64,000 nt of DNA from Budorcas taxicolor (taxonomy: Eukaryota > Chordata > Mammalia > Artiodactyla > Bovidae). Below, piece by piece: positions 23,231 through 36,204 of this stretch. The first letter of the stretch is position 1, and each line of letters begins with the position of its first letter. The notes beneath the pieces were generated by a model. It was not told where the DNA came from. It made no database searches and saw nothing but the letters and a program-made list of their open reading frames with translations. The stretch is taken from positions 48,843,272-48,907,271 of the forward strand of contig NC_068910.1 of the NCBI RefSeq assembly GCF_023091745.1. Direction: 5' to 3'. The position numbers were made by a program, and so were the translations under genes.

Positions 23231-24675
23231 TGATTGCTTCCGCCAGAAATAAAACTGGCTTAGTAATAACTGTATTACTCTCTAATCCTGTGGGTTCCCG
23301 GATAATATGGGTATAAATTCAGACTGTAAACCTGCGGAGTGTCCAAGTCAGAGGACTTGATTATTCCGGAAAGATTTCTGTTGTGTTTCTGTGATGACAG
23401 ATTTTTATTGTTGTTATTGTTCTCTGATCTAATCTTCCACTCAGGATGCATACTTATCAATGTTCTAGCTTTAAGCAGAAATCTCAGTTCAAAATCCCCA
23501 TATGGGTAGGCCCTGTATCTCATTTTTAGTCCCCACTTGGAAGTTAAAACTCCAAACCAGTAGGTTACTAGACTGAACAGTGTCGCACTGAAGGCAGCCA
23601 CAGGATGAGTTTATAATTCTTGCATTTATGGCTTCCTTGTTAATTTTGGCATCTGAAGACCTCCCTTTATTACAAGCTCATCTCTATTCTTGTGATTTTA
23701 AGTTTGACAGATTTATCCAGAATTTCTAGGTGTTTGTAACAGAATTCAGAATTTCAGTCAACTAATCTGGCAGAAGCAAAACTGTTCCCTATGTTTTAAT
23801 ACCAGTGTATTAAGAAAGAGGAAAAATGTTCTAAAACGACAGGTTTGAACTTTGCTGCCTATTTTTCTTACCCTTTCCAATATTTCCAACAGTAAATTTT
23901 GAAGCCCATTAAATATACTAAAGACATGATCAAGGAAGTCAATTCAAACCTTTTAGTTTTGTTGAGCTTTAGAAAAATAAAAATTAAAAATCTTTTAGTG
24001 CTACAAAACTGAGTGGTCTATATACCACGTGAAACAGAAAAATAAGACAGAGTGAGAACAGGACCCAAGGTTAGAAATCAGGAGTTTTGACTGACCTCAA
24101 AGATAAAAGATTATATGCAATAATCTTTAACTTCTATGCTTCTGTTTAATTCATAGATACACACATTAGATGATCATGTTTCTTTAACTCACCTGCCATT
24201 CAATCTTTCTAGTGTTAATAAGCTCTTTGATTTTTTGGTCTACTTAACTAAAACACCTTTCCAATAAGGAAGAAAGTATGACTATCTGACATTAAATATA
24301 GTATTTGCTATTTCTCCTGTTAATAAAATCATAAAGAGCATTAAGATACTGGTTTATTTATAACTCTTAAATGCAAATTAAAAATAAGCCCTCCCACTAA
24401 CTTGGCAGCTCATTAACAAATACATTTATAACTCAAAGAAATTAACCAAGAAACAGCTTAACTATTTAGGGTGTACTGTATACTAAAAAGAAGGGAGAAA
24501 GTATATAATTCACTCATTTTCAATTTAGTATAATGGTCAGTGTATATTTTTTCTAATGTTTAAGTTTAGTTCTTTTGAATTCTCTGGACATGTATGTATG
24601 TATGCATGTGATTCATAGCCTTCCCCAATGGTTTATATATTAGATGAAGAGGATAAGTTTTATCTCATATTTTAC

Positions 24676-24809
24676 CTTTTTTCTGGATCTTTTTGAAGGC
24701 ACAATGAAATCATTTTTCTAAATGATTTTCCGTATTTTTTCAGCATTTCTTTATCTTGAACACCAGTTTCCAAAGAAGGAGGATCATTCTGCAGTGTCAG
24801 CATTAAAAC
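24676..24809 (-). CDS. OXSR1: OXSR1 coding exon, residues 235-279 (kinase C-lobe)
   Basis: 134 nt between CTCACAG and GTAAAA. It encodes VLMLTLQNDPPSLETG, then helices ending CLQKDPEK and two bases of Arg279. Kinase subdomains X and XI. Confidence 0.97.
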
Positions 24810-25169
24810 CTGTGAGAATTTTCAATATAATGTAAACTTCTGAAGATTCAGTAATCAAATGTTGTGGCCACAATTTTTCAATATAGACAACCTCCAAACA
24901 TCTGAGCAGATTTTATTATCTGAAAGTTCACATCTAGATCAGTTGTTTGGAAACTAGAGCTATTTAGGTGTTTTCCAGATAAATAATATCCTATAGACAG
25001 TTGGCTTCCCAGGCAATGTGCCTGCAAAGGCTCAACTGTATCAGCACTGTATTGTATGTCCTTTAGTTGAAATCTTGCCTTCATGTCTTCTGTCCAATTC
25101 TTACACCAGCAAACTTAAAAAAAAAATGGCAAAATTAAAGAGTGTGACTTTGCCAACTTTACCTATTCA

Positions 25170-25380
25170 TAGCTCTGTTTCAACTTGACCCCTTGTAACC
25201 TGGCCTTCTCTTCCCAGAACTCGTCAAAAACTTCGATCACAGAAATCACTGATGATGTCCTAGTTGACAAAGCTATAAGTGTTTTAGTTTGCACTCTTCC
25301 TACCTTCCCTGCAGCAACTGTCCATCCTGAATCTCTTCCTTCTTTGACTTACATGGCAACACACTATCTTGATGCATAGA
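25170..25380 (+). mobile_element. L2 LINE fragment
   Basis: CACTGATGATGTCCTAGTTG then CCTGCAGCAACTGTCCATCC resembles the L2 segment that usually reads GACCTCCTAGTTGC and CTCTGCAGC. No ORF. Confidence 0.45.
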
Positions 25381-26214
25381 GACATAAGTAACAAAGGATA
25401 TGAAAGATATGAATAGGATATGAAGTCATCCTATCCTATTAATATGATGCAATTTGGGGTGATTTTCTATACTGTTTGACTTTTCAATAAAAGCATAACC
25501 CATTTTTCTAAGCACAAAGTTAACACCAAAATTAAAAGGCTATCGTCAGAATTATTATTTGCTATTCAGATTTAATTTATATTTACTAAAAGGGGATTAC
25601 TAAGGTTGTAAGTATTTCTCATTTTGAGCAAATAGGTTATTAACATGTGTATGTCTGGCTACAATTTCAGGAGTCACTGCCTACAATAACAGAAAGCAAA
25701 CCTTATCTTTCTCCCTGACCTCTTTTCAAAAATAAGCCATTTCTTGGGCCTCAAACTAGCCTCCCACCTAACAGTTATAAAGAGTAATCCTTTTCAAAGC
25801 CTTGTGAATATTCATTTACACCTAGCAATCTTGACCTTTAGGAAAAAACCAAGGCCTTAAAGTATAACTAACCTTTCACCCATCAAACATATAGGTTAAA
25901 AAATATATACACATGTTTTGAATATGGACATACAGAGAGGTTTTTCATACTATCCTTACTGATTTTGTCTCTATGTTTTTAGTGCCTTAAAGGGGACAGA
26001 GTAACATTTTAAAGGTTCTAAAGTGCTCTAAGAACATAGATACATGAATATCACTATGACAAAAATTCACATGGTACTCACCATTTTAAGGCATTTTGTA
26101 AAGCGGGCAAGCAAAACTGTAAACAACGGCTAGAGCTACAAATAGACAAATAGAATTCATGTGCATATTCTCACTTAGGGGTCACACAGATGAAAATGGT
26201 TGCCCTCAGGATGG

Positions 26215-26432
26215 GGGCTTCCCAGGTGGCGCTACTGGTAAAGAACCTGCCTGCCAATGCAGGAGATGCGAGAGACACAGTTTCAGTCCCCGGGTCAGAA
26301 AGATCCCCTGGAGTAGGAAATGGCAACCCGCTCCAGTATTCATGCCTGGATAATCCTACAGAGGAACCTGGTGTGCTACAGTCCATAGCATCATAAAGAG
26401 TCAGACATGACTGAGCAACTAAGCACACACAC
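26215..26432 (+). mobile_element. Bov-tA SINE
   Basis: Complete head (GGCTTCCCAGGTGGCGCTAC), body and tail (AGTCAGACATGACTGAGCAA) followed by a CACACACACA tail. Confidence 0.88.
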
Positions 26433-26644
26433 ACTTCTTCAGGATGTAACAGGCCTTTAAATAAAAGATGCTTAATGTCTTACCACAAAGCAAACTTCTA
26501 TTCAATAACAAAGAAAATAATACATATGTATGGCACATGAACAATTTGCATGGATCAAACAGATAAAAAGCACTTAAAAATAGTGGCTGACACAGATGAG
26601 TGCTCAATGAATGTTAACAATAATTACTATTAACATGGAACTGT

Positions 26645-26720
26645 TCCAACAACCTTAAGAGGTAGAAATGATCATCATCCCCACTGCGGCTGCTCTACAC
26701 AGGTGACTGTGGGGAACACA
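26645..26720 (-). mobile_element. MIR fragment, weak
   Basis: AACCTTAAGAGGTAGAAATG followed by CATCATCCCCACT resembles the antisense MIR core. Confidence 0.35.
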
Positions 26721-27187
26721 TACCAAAACGAGACAGATTAGATCCAAACATTAAACTAGTTACACAGTCAGGAGATGGTGGGTCATCAAATAAGAAGGTC
26801 AGCTACAATGTAAAGCTAGCTACCCAGTGTCACGTACCAAATATCTAGAAGAGATTCTAACTGCTAAAGAAGTTAGAAGGAATGCAGGGCAGAATGCAAT
26901 GGATAAGAATGTCAAGTGATCCCACAAACACAAGAGCTCCAGCTATGTGTGTTACTTACATGCAAGTGGAGGATAAATTGCTAATATGAATGGCTGAGTT
27001 ACTGTAAATGAGGACAATTACTATTTTTATAAACTCTTACATTCATATAGTGCTTTTTAATACAAAAATACTTGTTCATATACTAATAAATCTACGTAAT
27101 TCTTAAAAAAAATAAAGTCAAATGAGGTAAGCCTCTGACAGAGAACTGAGACATAAGCTGGGAGAGTATTATGGATAGAAGCCTCAC

Positions 27188-27289
27188 CTTCATCGGCGGG
27201 TACTTATGATAAGGAGCTGCCCCCGTGGCCAGTTCAATGGCTGTGATCCCAAAACTCCAGATGTCAGCTTTGAAATCATAACCACGAAC
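27188..27289 (-). CDS. OXSR1: OXSR1 coding exon, residues 201-234 (kinase C-lobe)
   Basis: 102 nt, 34 codons in phase 0, between TGTCCAG and GTGAGG. It encodes VRGYDFKADIWSFGITAIEL and ATGAAPYHKYPPMK. It holds the DIWSFG motif of subdomain IX, whose Asp anchors the catalytic loop. Confidence 0.97.
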
Positions 27290-27915
27290 CTGGACAGAAC
27301 AGAGAGATGCACAAGATTACTTTCACCACCCAGGAGCACTTTCAAGATAGCTTCTAATATGTATCAAGAACCACAGACTTTAAGCCGATAAAATATAATC
27401 TAAAGTTGGCAAAAGCTAAATTTACTTGGTAAGAGGAAAAAAGAAAAAATGGAATGAATGTCCAGCATCATTGGGGAAATGGTTAAGTATTGTATATTCA
27501 CTTAGAGAAACATACATTCAACTAAAAGCAATATTAATGAATCCTATGTGAAAATATGGAAAACCACTTTATGATATAATATGAGAAAGCACTTAAGAAA
27601 GAGGATTATAAAATTCTTCAAAAGTTTTGATACTATTACAAACAGGTATACAATCTATTAAAGAAAAAACCAGAAAGACCTAGAACAAAAATAAAAGTTT
27701 GGCAGTCTTTTGTTTTCCAAATTTCCTATGTTATAATATTATTTTATCACCTTAATTTCTGGAGTGAAAAAAATTACAAGGGTAAAAATATTTTTAAAGT
27801 TGCTAGTGTGAATATGTTGCCAAATTTCTCTCCTTTATACTGTCACCAGCATGTTATAAAACTAAATATTTTAACTTTCTATTCTAAGCAATCTAGGAGC
27901 AGAAACAGGATTTGG

Positions 27916-28390
27916 GAGTGTATGGTTTGAAACCTAAAATTAAAGCTCCATGTTACATACTGCCTCAACATGGGGTAAACAGAAGGCCCTGTAATGACCT
28001 AAGTGAAAGTTCCCTACCCCACTGTCCTCCCAAGGAGAATGTGCCCTAGGCCCTAAGCCCTGCTTATCAAACGATCAGGTGCAGTTCCTGTTTATTCCTG
28101 AGTAGCAGGTTTCTGCTCCCTGCCAGCCTTACCTTCACAAGGAAACCAAAGGGCACATCACTTTCTTGATACTACAAAGCCTGTCTCCTGTAGCAACTGT
28201 TCATTCCCTTCCTAAGTGCAAACCCGTAAGGCATGCAGCATCCTCTGCCTCCAGGTACGCGTACAAGCAAATAATAAATTGCGGCCAATCTCATCAGGCC
28301 CAGTGTCAGGTACCTGCATGCTCAGCCATCTCCATAACCCTAGTGTGGGAAGTCTTGACCCACACTAGGGTCAATACAGGCATTGCAACA
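27916..28390. mobile_element. Possible solo LTR of an endogenous retrovirus
   Basis: A GC-richer block of about 475 bp that differs from the surrounding intron. It has an AATAAA at 28270-28275 in plus sense, a CTCTGCCTCCAGGTACGCGT segment, and no coding content. GAGTG at 27911-27915 recurs just right of the block, which may be a 5-bp target duplication, but the ends are not a clean TG...CA. The family is not recognised, and this is a guess from composition and layout. It contains the inverted repeat at 28337-28371. Confidence 0.35.
28337..28371. repeat. Perfect 13-bp inverted repeat, 9-base loop
   Basis: ACCCTAGTGTGGG at 28337-28349 is the exact reverse complement of CCCACACTAGGGT at 28359-28371, separated by AAGTCTTGA. 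It would form a stable hairpin in RNA from either strand. Confidence 0.95.
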
Positions 28391-28686
28391 GAGTGAAAAG
28401 TAGATTCGGTTCTACATACGGAGTTTGACATAAGACATTTATGTAACTCATCTACAGGGAATTGGAATACCTACCCAATTTTAAAAAACAAGACTCAACT
28501 GGATATAATTCATAAATAATGAACAATGAACAGGTGGGAAGTAGAGACAGAAACAGCGAGTATGTGTAGTTAGAGATGAGGTGCTGGGAAGCAGTGTTGC
28601 TTAGCAGTAGAAGGAAAGCCAGAGAGAAGTCAGAAAAATGGCCTAATAAGTAGGAGAACGAGGAAGCTAAAGATGTGAGTAAAGGG

Positions 28687-29503
28687 CATGCCAGTCAGAA
28701 TGGCTGCTATCAAAAAGCCTACAAACAATAAATGCTGGAGAGGGTGTGGAGAAAAGGGAACCCTCTTACACTGTTGGTGGGAACGCAAACGAGTACAGCC
28801 ACTATGGAGAACAGTGTGAAGATTCCTTAAAAAACTGGAAACAGAATTGTCATATGAACCAGCAATCCCACCGCTGGGTATACACACCGAGGAAACCAGA
28901 ACTGAAAGAGACACGTGTACCCCAATGTTTATCGCAGCACTGTTTATAATAGCCAGGACATGGAAGCAACCTAGATGTCCATCGGCAGACGAATGGATAA
29001 GAAAGCTGTGGTACATATACACAATGGAGTATTACTCAGCCATTAAAAAGAATACATTTGAATCAGTTCTAATGAGGTGGATGAAACTGGAGCCTATTAT
29101 ACGGAGTGAAGTAAGTCGGAAAGAAAAACACCAATACAGTATACTAACGCATATATATGGAATTTAGAAAGATGGTAACAGTAACCCTATATGCGAGACA
29201 GCAAAAGAGACACAGATATAAAGAACAGACTTTTGGACTCTGTGGGAGAAGGTGAGGGTGGGATGATTTGAGAGAATAGCATTGAAACATGTATGTTATA
29301 TGTGAAACAGATCGCCAGCCCAGGTTTGATGCATGAGACAGGGTGCCCAGGGCTGGTGCACTGGGATGATCCTGAGGGATGGGATGGGGAAGGAAGGGTT
29401 CAGGATGGGAGACACATGTATACCCATGGCTGATTCATGTCAATGTATGGCAAAAACCACTACAATACTGTAAAGTAATTAGCCTCCAATTAAAAAAAAA
29501 AAA
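28687..29503 (+). mobile_element. Ruminant L1, 5'-truncated, with target-site duplication (copy B)
   Basis: 817 bp of L1 3' end, from the end of the ORF2 region (GTCAGAATGGCTGCTATCAA) to a poly(A) at 29491-29503. The 16-bp AGATGTGAGTAAAGGG at 28671-28686 is repeated exactly at 29504-29519. The exact duplication and low divergence suggest a fairly recent insertion. Antisense to OXSR1. Confidence 0.95.
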
Positions 29504-29989
29504 AGATGTGAGTAAAGGGGAAAAGGTCAACAGTTTCAAATGCCACAAAGAGAATAAACAAGGAGCAAAATATGAGCTCTGGATTCTAGAATTAGCAGAG
29601 TTTTCTTCCATAAGGTTGATGGGATGAGCGACATAAACTGCAGTCTGTTTGACACAACCAGGAAATAGGGATGTGGGGAAAACTAGTCCTTCAACAGCCA
29701 TGTGTAGAAAGATCAGGTCATTTAACTTGTACTAAGGATACTGCCATTAAATCAATCTTAATTATACTATTCCTTAGGTCGCCTTTGTATAAATCTTGAG
29801 ATTAATTTGTCTTTTGCTAAGTTCTAGAGTTTGGGGTTTATTTTTAAGCATGATGCCAAGTCTTAAACAAGGAACAGAGGCATGTTTCCCAAAGCTAACC
29901 TAGCAGACCACTCGAAAGCAAACACTGCTCAGTTTTTTTAATTTTGTAAAATAATTCAAATCACTGTAAAAAGACAAAAGACCCAGTAC

Positions 29990-30099
29990 CTGTTCCATAA
30001 CTTCAGGCGCCATCCAACAAGGGGTTCCAACAAAGGTTTTTCTCACTTTATTTCGAGTAATGTCACCACCAGTTGCTAAAAAAGCACTAACTCCAAAGT
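29990..30099 (-). CDS. OXSR1: OXSR1 coding exon, residues 164-200 (activation segment)
   Basis: 110 nt between GTTTTAG and GTACTG. It completes Asp164 of the DFG motif, then FGVSAFLATGGDITRNKVRK, Thr185, FVGTPCWMAPEVMEQ. Thr185 is the T-loop residue WNKs phosphorylate to switch the kinase on. The APE motif is at 194-196. All activation-segment landmarks are present and spaced as in OSR1. Confidence 0.98.
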
Positions 30100-32323
30100 C
30101 TAAAACAGAATATAACAGCAGGGGATTAAAAGTACAGTAACTAACATATATACATAGGAAAATAATATAACGTAGTTCTGGTCCTACATACATAGTATGA
30201 CCTTTTCTCGTCTTTCTGCTGAACTTCTTGACTAAATTAACACATCGCTTAATGGGTTCCTCATTCTATTCCTCTCCACCTCCACACACCATCTCCCCAG
30301 ATTTTCCTCCTTGCTCCAATCCATTCTTTTCATCTTCCCAAACTGAAACTCTGTATCAATTAAACAATAACTCTTATTGCCCCTTCTCCTCAGACCCTGG
30401 CAACAACCATTCTACTTTCTATCTCTAAAATTTTGACTACTCTAAGCATTCCATATAAGTGGAACCTACAGTATTTATCTTTCTATAACAGAGTTATTTT
30501 ATTTAGCACAAGATCTTCAAGGTTCACTCATGTTCTAGCACGTGTCAGAATTTCCTTCCTTTGGAGGCTGAATGATATTTTATTGTATGTACATACCACA
30601 TTTTGTGTATACATTCATCCACTGATGGACACTTAAGTTGCTTCCCTATTTTAGCCATTGTAAGTAATGCTGCTATGAAAATGAGTGTACAGAAAGCTGT
30701 TTCAATTCCTGCTTTAGGTTCTTTGGGCTTATATATTCAGAAGTGGAACTGGTAGATCATACAGAATTTTTATTTTTAATTGATTTAAGGAACTGCCATA
30801 CTGTTTTCCACAAGAACTCTACCATTTTATGTCCCTACCAATAGTGAACAAGGATTCTGATTTCTCCACATCCTTGCTATTTTGTATTTTTTTTGATAAA
30901 TAGCCACCCTAATGGGTGTGTTATTATCTCCTTCTAGTTTTGACTTGTATTTTTTTCCCTGATGATTAGTGATACTGAGCATCTTTTCATGTGCTTTCTG
31001 AACATCTGCGTATCTTCTTTGGAGAAATGTCTATTCAAATCCATTTTTAAATTGACTTTGTTGTTGCTGTTGACTTCAAGAAGTTCTCCGTATATTCTGG
31101 ATATTGTAAGTCTCTTGTCAGATACATGATTTGCAAATATTTTCTCCCACTCTGTGGGTTGCCTTCTTCCTCTGTGGATAGTGTCTTTAAGTGCACAAAT
31201 TTTTAAAATTTTCCCGAAATTCAATCTATTTTTTTGTCTTCTGTTGCCTGTACCTTTGGTGTCACATCTAAGAAATCACTACCAAATCCAATGTCATGAA
31301 ACATGTGCCCTGTTTTTTCCTAAGAGTTTTACTGTTTTAGGTCTTTATATCAGAGTCCATTTTCAGTTAATTTTTGAATATTGTGTTAGATAAGGGTCCA
31401 AATTCATTTTTTCGCATTGGGATATTTAGTTTTCCCAGAACCATTTGTTGAAGACTCCTTTCCCCACTGAATGGCCTTGATACCCCTGTCAAAAATCATT
31501 TGATCATATTGTACAAGGGTTTATTTTTGGGTTTTCTATTCTATTCCACTGGTCTTTATGCCAATTTTTATACCAACAACATACTGTTTCTATTACTACT
31601 GCTTTGCAGTAAGTTTTGAAATCAGGAAGTATGAATCCTCCTACTTTGTTCATTTTTTAAAAGACTGTTTTGGCTACTTGAGGTTCCTTAAGCTTCCATA
31701 TGCATTTTAGGATTTTTTTCTGTATCTGTCCCCCCAAAAAAAGTTGTTGGGGTTTTGACAGGCATTGCATTGAATCTGTAGATTACTTTCAGTAGTACTA
31801 ACTTTTTTAAACAATGATAAGCTTTCCAATCCATGAACAGGGGGATGTGTTTCCATTTATTTACATCCTCTTTAATTTCTTTCAGCAATGTTTTATAGTT
31901 TTCATTGTACAAGTATTTCACCTCCTTGGTTATGTTAACTTCTAGGTATTTTAATTATTTTTGATGCTACTGATATACAGAATTGTTTGTAGTATTTTTC
32001 TCAGATTGTTCACTGTTAGTGTAGAAAATGCAGCTGATTTTTAAGTGCTGACTTTTTATCCTACTTTGCAAAGTTCATTTATTAGTTCAAGCAGTTTTTT
32101 TTTTTTAACATAATGTTATGCTTAGGGTTTTCTGCATGTAAGATCATAGAATCTGCAGAGATAAGTTTACTTCTTTCTTTTTAGTCCGAATGTCTTTTAT
32201 TATTTTTCTTGCTCAATTGTTCAGCTTAGAACTTCCAGTAGTACTATGCTGAACAGAACTAACACATTCTTCCCGTGTTGCTGAACTCAGAGCAACAGCT
32301 TTCAAGTCTTTCATCACTGAGTA

Positions 32324-32441
32324 GGATTACTGGAGCAGGTTGCCGTTTCCTTCTCCAGGGGATCTTCCCGACCCAGGAATCAAACCCAGGTCTCCTGCAC
32401 TGCAGGCAGATTCTTTACCAACTGACTACGAGGGAAGCCCA
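32324..32441 (-). mobile_element. Bov-tA SINE inside the L1M
   Basis: Head at the right (GGGCTTCCCTCGTAGTCAGT in minus sense) and body TTCCTTCTCCAGGGGATCTT in plus. The 3' half is missing. Confidence 0.8.
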
Positions 32442-34329
32442 TGAAAGGGTGTTAAATTTTCTCATATGTTTGTGGTGCACTAAGATGATCATGTGGGTTT
32501 TCTTTTTCTCTTTGTTCTGGTAATCTCACGTGTAACACTGATTTTCACATGTTGAACCACTCTTGCATTCCAAAGAAATCCTGCTTGGTCATGGTATATC
32601 ATCCATGTAATATGCTGTGTCATCCAGCATATGGAGGTAGTGTATCATCCATTTGATATGAATTGGATTTGCTACTAGTATTTTGCTGAAAATATTTACT
32701 TCAATGAGTATAATAGATACTGGCCCATAGTCTTCTTTTCTTGGGTTAGTATCTCTGCCTGACTTTGGGAATAGGGTAATTTTGGACTCAATAAAATGAG
32801 TCAGAAAGTGTTTCTTCCTTTTCAAATTTTTGGAAAACTTTGAGGAAGGCTGTTATTAGTTCTTCTATAAATGTCTGACAGAATTTACCAGTTAAACCAC
32901 TGAGTCCAGGGCTTTTCTGTGTCAGGAAATTTTTGATTATTGATTCAATCTCCTTACAAGCTATATATAGGTCATTTCAGACTTTCTATTTATTCATGAT
33001 TTCATCTTGTTAGGTTTTTTTTTTTTTCCATCTTATTAGGTTTTATGTTTCAAAAAATTTGCCCATCTAGGTTATCCAATTTGCTGGAGTAGAATTGTTC
33101 ATAATACATCTTACAATCCTTTTTATTTTGGTAGAATTGGTAGCAATATCCACATTTTTGGTTATGATTTTAGTAAGTTGAGTCTTTTTTTTTCTTAGTC
33201 TACCTAGCTAAAGGTATGTCAATTTTGGTGATCTTCTCAAAGAATCAACTTTCGGTTTCATCAATTTCCTCTATTGCTCTTCCGTTTTCTATATCCTTTT
33301 CTCAACTCTAAATTTTATTATTTATTTCCTTCTGCTAACTGAGGGTTCAGTTTCTTCTTTTTCTGGTTCCTAAAGCTGTGAAGTTAAGTTGTTGATTTGC
33401 TAGCTTTTTAAAAAAAATAAATAAATAAAGCATCTAAAGCTACAAATTTGCCCCTTGGCAACACTTTCACTGCATCCCATGAGTTCTGGTATGGTTGTGA
33501 TTTTGTTTTCATTAATCTCTAAGTATTTTCTAGTTTCCTGTGTGATGTCTTCTTTCATCCACCGGTTGTCAAAATCTATTTGTCAATCTATTTTTGTTTA
33601 GTTTCCACAAATTTGTGAATTTTCAAGTCTTCTGTGGTTGGTTTCTAGCTTTACCTCATTGTGATAAGAGAAAATACTTTATATAATTATTACTTAATCT
33701 GTGGCCTAAAAAATGGTCTATCCTAGAAAATGCCCCTTGGACACTTCAGAAGAATGTGTACACTGTTCTTATTGGGTAGAGTGCTTGGTATATGCCTGTT
33801 AGATCTAGTCAGTCAATGTGTTGTTTAAGTCTTCTATTTCCTTACATTCTGTCTGTTCTACCCATTATTAAGACCAGAGTACTAAAGTCCCCAACCATTA
33901 CTACAGAGCTCCTTTTAGTATTACAGAGCTATCTACAGTACCCTTCAATTGTGTTACTGTTTGCTTCATATATTTTGCTGGTATGTTAATATGTGCATGA
34001 ATGTTTATAACTGTTTATCTATTTATTATATCTATTTAATCTTTTATTAATATATAATGTATTGTCTCTTACAACCTTTTAAATATAGTTTATTTTGTCT
34101 GATATTAGAGTAGCTACTCTGTTCTCTTTGGTCACTATTTGCATAGAATATATTTTCCCATCCTTTTGCTTCTAATCTCTTTGTATCTTTGGATCTAAAG
34201 TTGGATCATGTTTTTAACCATTCTTTTAATTGGATAGTAAATTTACTTACATTTAAAGCAATTACTGATAAAGAGGGACTTACTTCTACCATTGTGTTAT
34301 TTTTTTCATATGATTTAAAGCTTTTGGGG

Positions 34330-34740
34330 GGCTTCCCAGGAGGCACGGGTGGTAAAGAACTGCCCTGCTAATGCAGGAGCCATAAGAGACATGGGTTCGA
34401 GCCCTGAGTCGGGAAGATCTCCTGGAGGAGGGCATGGCAACCCACTCCAGGATTCTTTTTTTTTTTTTTTTTAATGTATTTGTTTGTTTATTTGTCTGTA
34501 TTGGGTCTTATGTGCTCCTGGCTCCTCTAGTTGCTGTATATGGGCTGGAGGCATATGGGATCTTAGTTCCCCGACCAGGGATCAAACCTACATCCTCTGC
34601 ATTGGAAAGTGGATTCTTACCCTTGACCACCAGGGAAGTCCCCACTCCAGTATTCCTGCCTGGAGAATCCCATGGACAGAGAAGCCTGGTGGGCTACAGT
34701 ACATAGGGTAACAAAGAAACAACTAGAAACAACTTAGCAC
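34330..34740 (+). mobile_element. Bov-tA SINE split by another SINE
   Basis: The first part at 34330-34455 has the head GGCTTCCCAGGAGGCACGGG. The second part at 34641-34740 has GAGAATCCCATGGACAGAGA and the tail. The two halves join exactly if 34456-34640 and one copy of the 15-bp repeat are removed. Confidence 0.9.
34456..34640 (-). mobile_element. CHR-type SINE nested in Bov-tA
   Basis: T-run at 34456-34472 (poly(A) in minus sense) and head ACTTCCCTGGTGGTCAAGGG at the right. It is flanked by CCCACTCCAGGATTC (34441-34455) and CCCACTCCAGTATTC (34641-34655), a 15-bp target-site duplication with one mismatch. Confidence 0.9.
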
Positions 34741-36204
34741 GCATGTTAAGTTGCTACATGCAAATTAAAAACAAAACAAAAAAAAAACTTGTTCCTCATT
34801 TCCTATATTACTTATTTTGTGCTTAACTTTTTGTTGTAAAGTGCCTAAAATTTTTCCTCATTTAAAAAATTTATATTCTATAGCTATTTTCTTTATGGTT
34901 ACCATGGGGGCTACACTTACCACTCTTAATTTGCATTTACACCGGCTTAACTTCAATAACATACAAAAACCTTTTTCTTTACAGCACTATTCTCATCTCT
35001 TCGGGTTGTTCTTATCACAGAATTACATCCTCATAAACTGTGTGCTCAAAAACATAAACTAATCATTTTAAATGCATCAGTCTCTTAAATTATGTAGAAA
35101 AGATGTGGTGTTACAAACCAATGCTATTGTAATATCAAGTTTTAGACCAATAACTGTTTCCTGTAACGTGTTAGTCTCTTAAATTATGCAGAAAACAAAA
35201 AGTGCGGTTACAATAACAGTAGTGTTTTTATATACCCATGTATTTACCTTTATTGAGTTCTTTATTTCTTCATACTGCTTGGAGTTATTATCTAGGGTCC
35301 TCTCATTTTACCTTGCAAAATTCCCTTGAGTATTTCCTTCAGGGCAAGTCTAGGGGAAACATATTCCCTCCACTTTTGTTTATCTGGAAATGTCTTAATT
35401 TCTCCCTTACTTTTAAAACGATCTTTGGTTGACACTTTTTTTCTTTCAGAACTTTGAATGCATTGTCCCTCTGCCTCTGGCCTCCCAAGTTTCTGATGAG
35501 AAGTCTGCTGACAATCTTGTTTAGGACGCCTTGTATGTGATGAGTCACTTGTCTCCTGCTGTTTTTACGATTCTTTTTCTTTGTCTTTCTTAAGTTTGAT
35601 TATAATGTGTCTCTGTGAGTCTCTCAGAGGTCACTTTAGCTGGAGATCACTGAGCTTCTCAGACGTTTATATTCATGTTTTTCATCAAGTTTGAGATGTT
35701 TTCAGCCATTATTTCTTCAATTTCTCTCTCTGCCCCTTTCTTCTCCATCGAGGCCTCACATAATGTGGATGTTGGTCTACTTAATGATATCCAAACAGAC
35801 CCATCAGGCTCTATTCACTTTGTTCAATCATTTTCCTTTCTGTTCCTTGGAGAAGGAAATGGCAACCCATAAATCTGTTCCTTAGACTTGATAATTTCCA
35901 TATTCAAGTTCACCAATTATTTTTTCAACCAGATCAAATGTGCATTTAAATCCTTCTAATAAGTTTTTCATTTCACAATTCAAGTTATTGTACTTTTTAG
36001 CTCCAGAATTTCTTTCTTTTCAAGTCTTCTCTCCTTATTGATATTTAGATTTTATTAACAATTGTTTTGAGTATTCTTTATCTTTTAACTCTCTCAACAT
36101 CTTTAAGATGGTTGTTTTAAAGTCTAATATATCTGCCATCAAGCCTTTTCCAGTGATGGTCTCCTTTGAATAGATCATACTTTCCTGTTTCACTGAATGT
36201 CTTG

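Noticed and set aside
35850..35872. Short match to the Bov-tA body (GGAGAAGGAAATGGCAACCC)
   Set aside because: Only about 22 bases with no head or tail. It may be a tiny fragment or a gene-conversion scrap and is too short to annotate.
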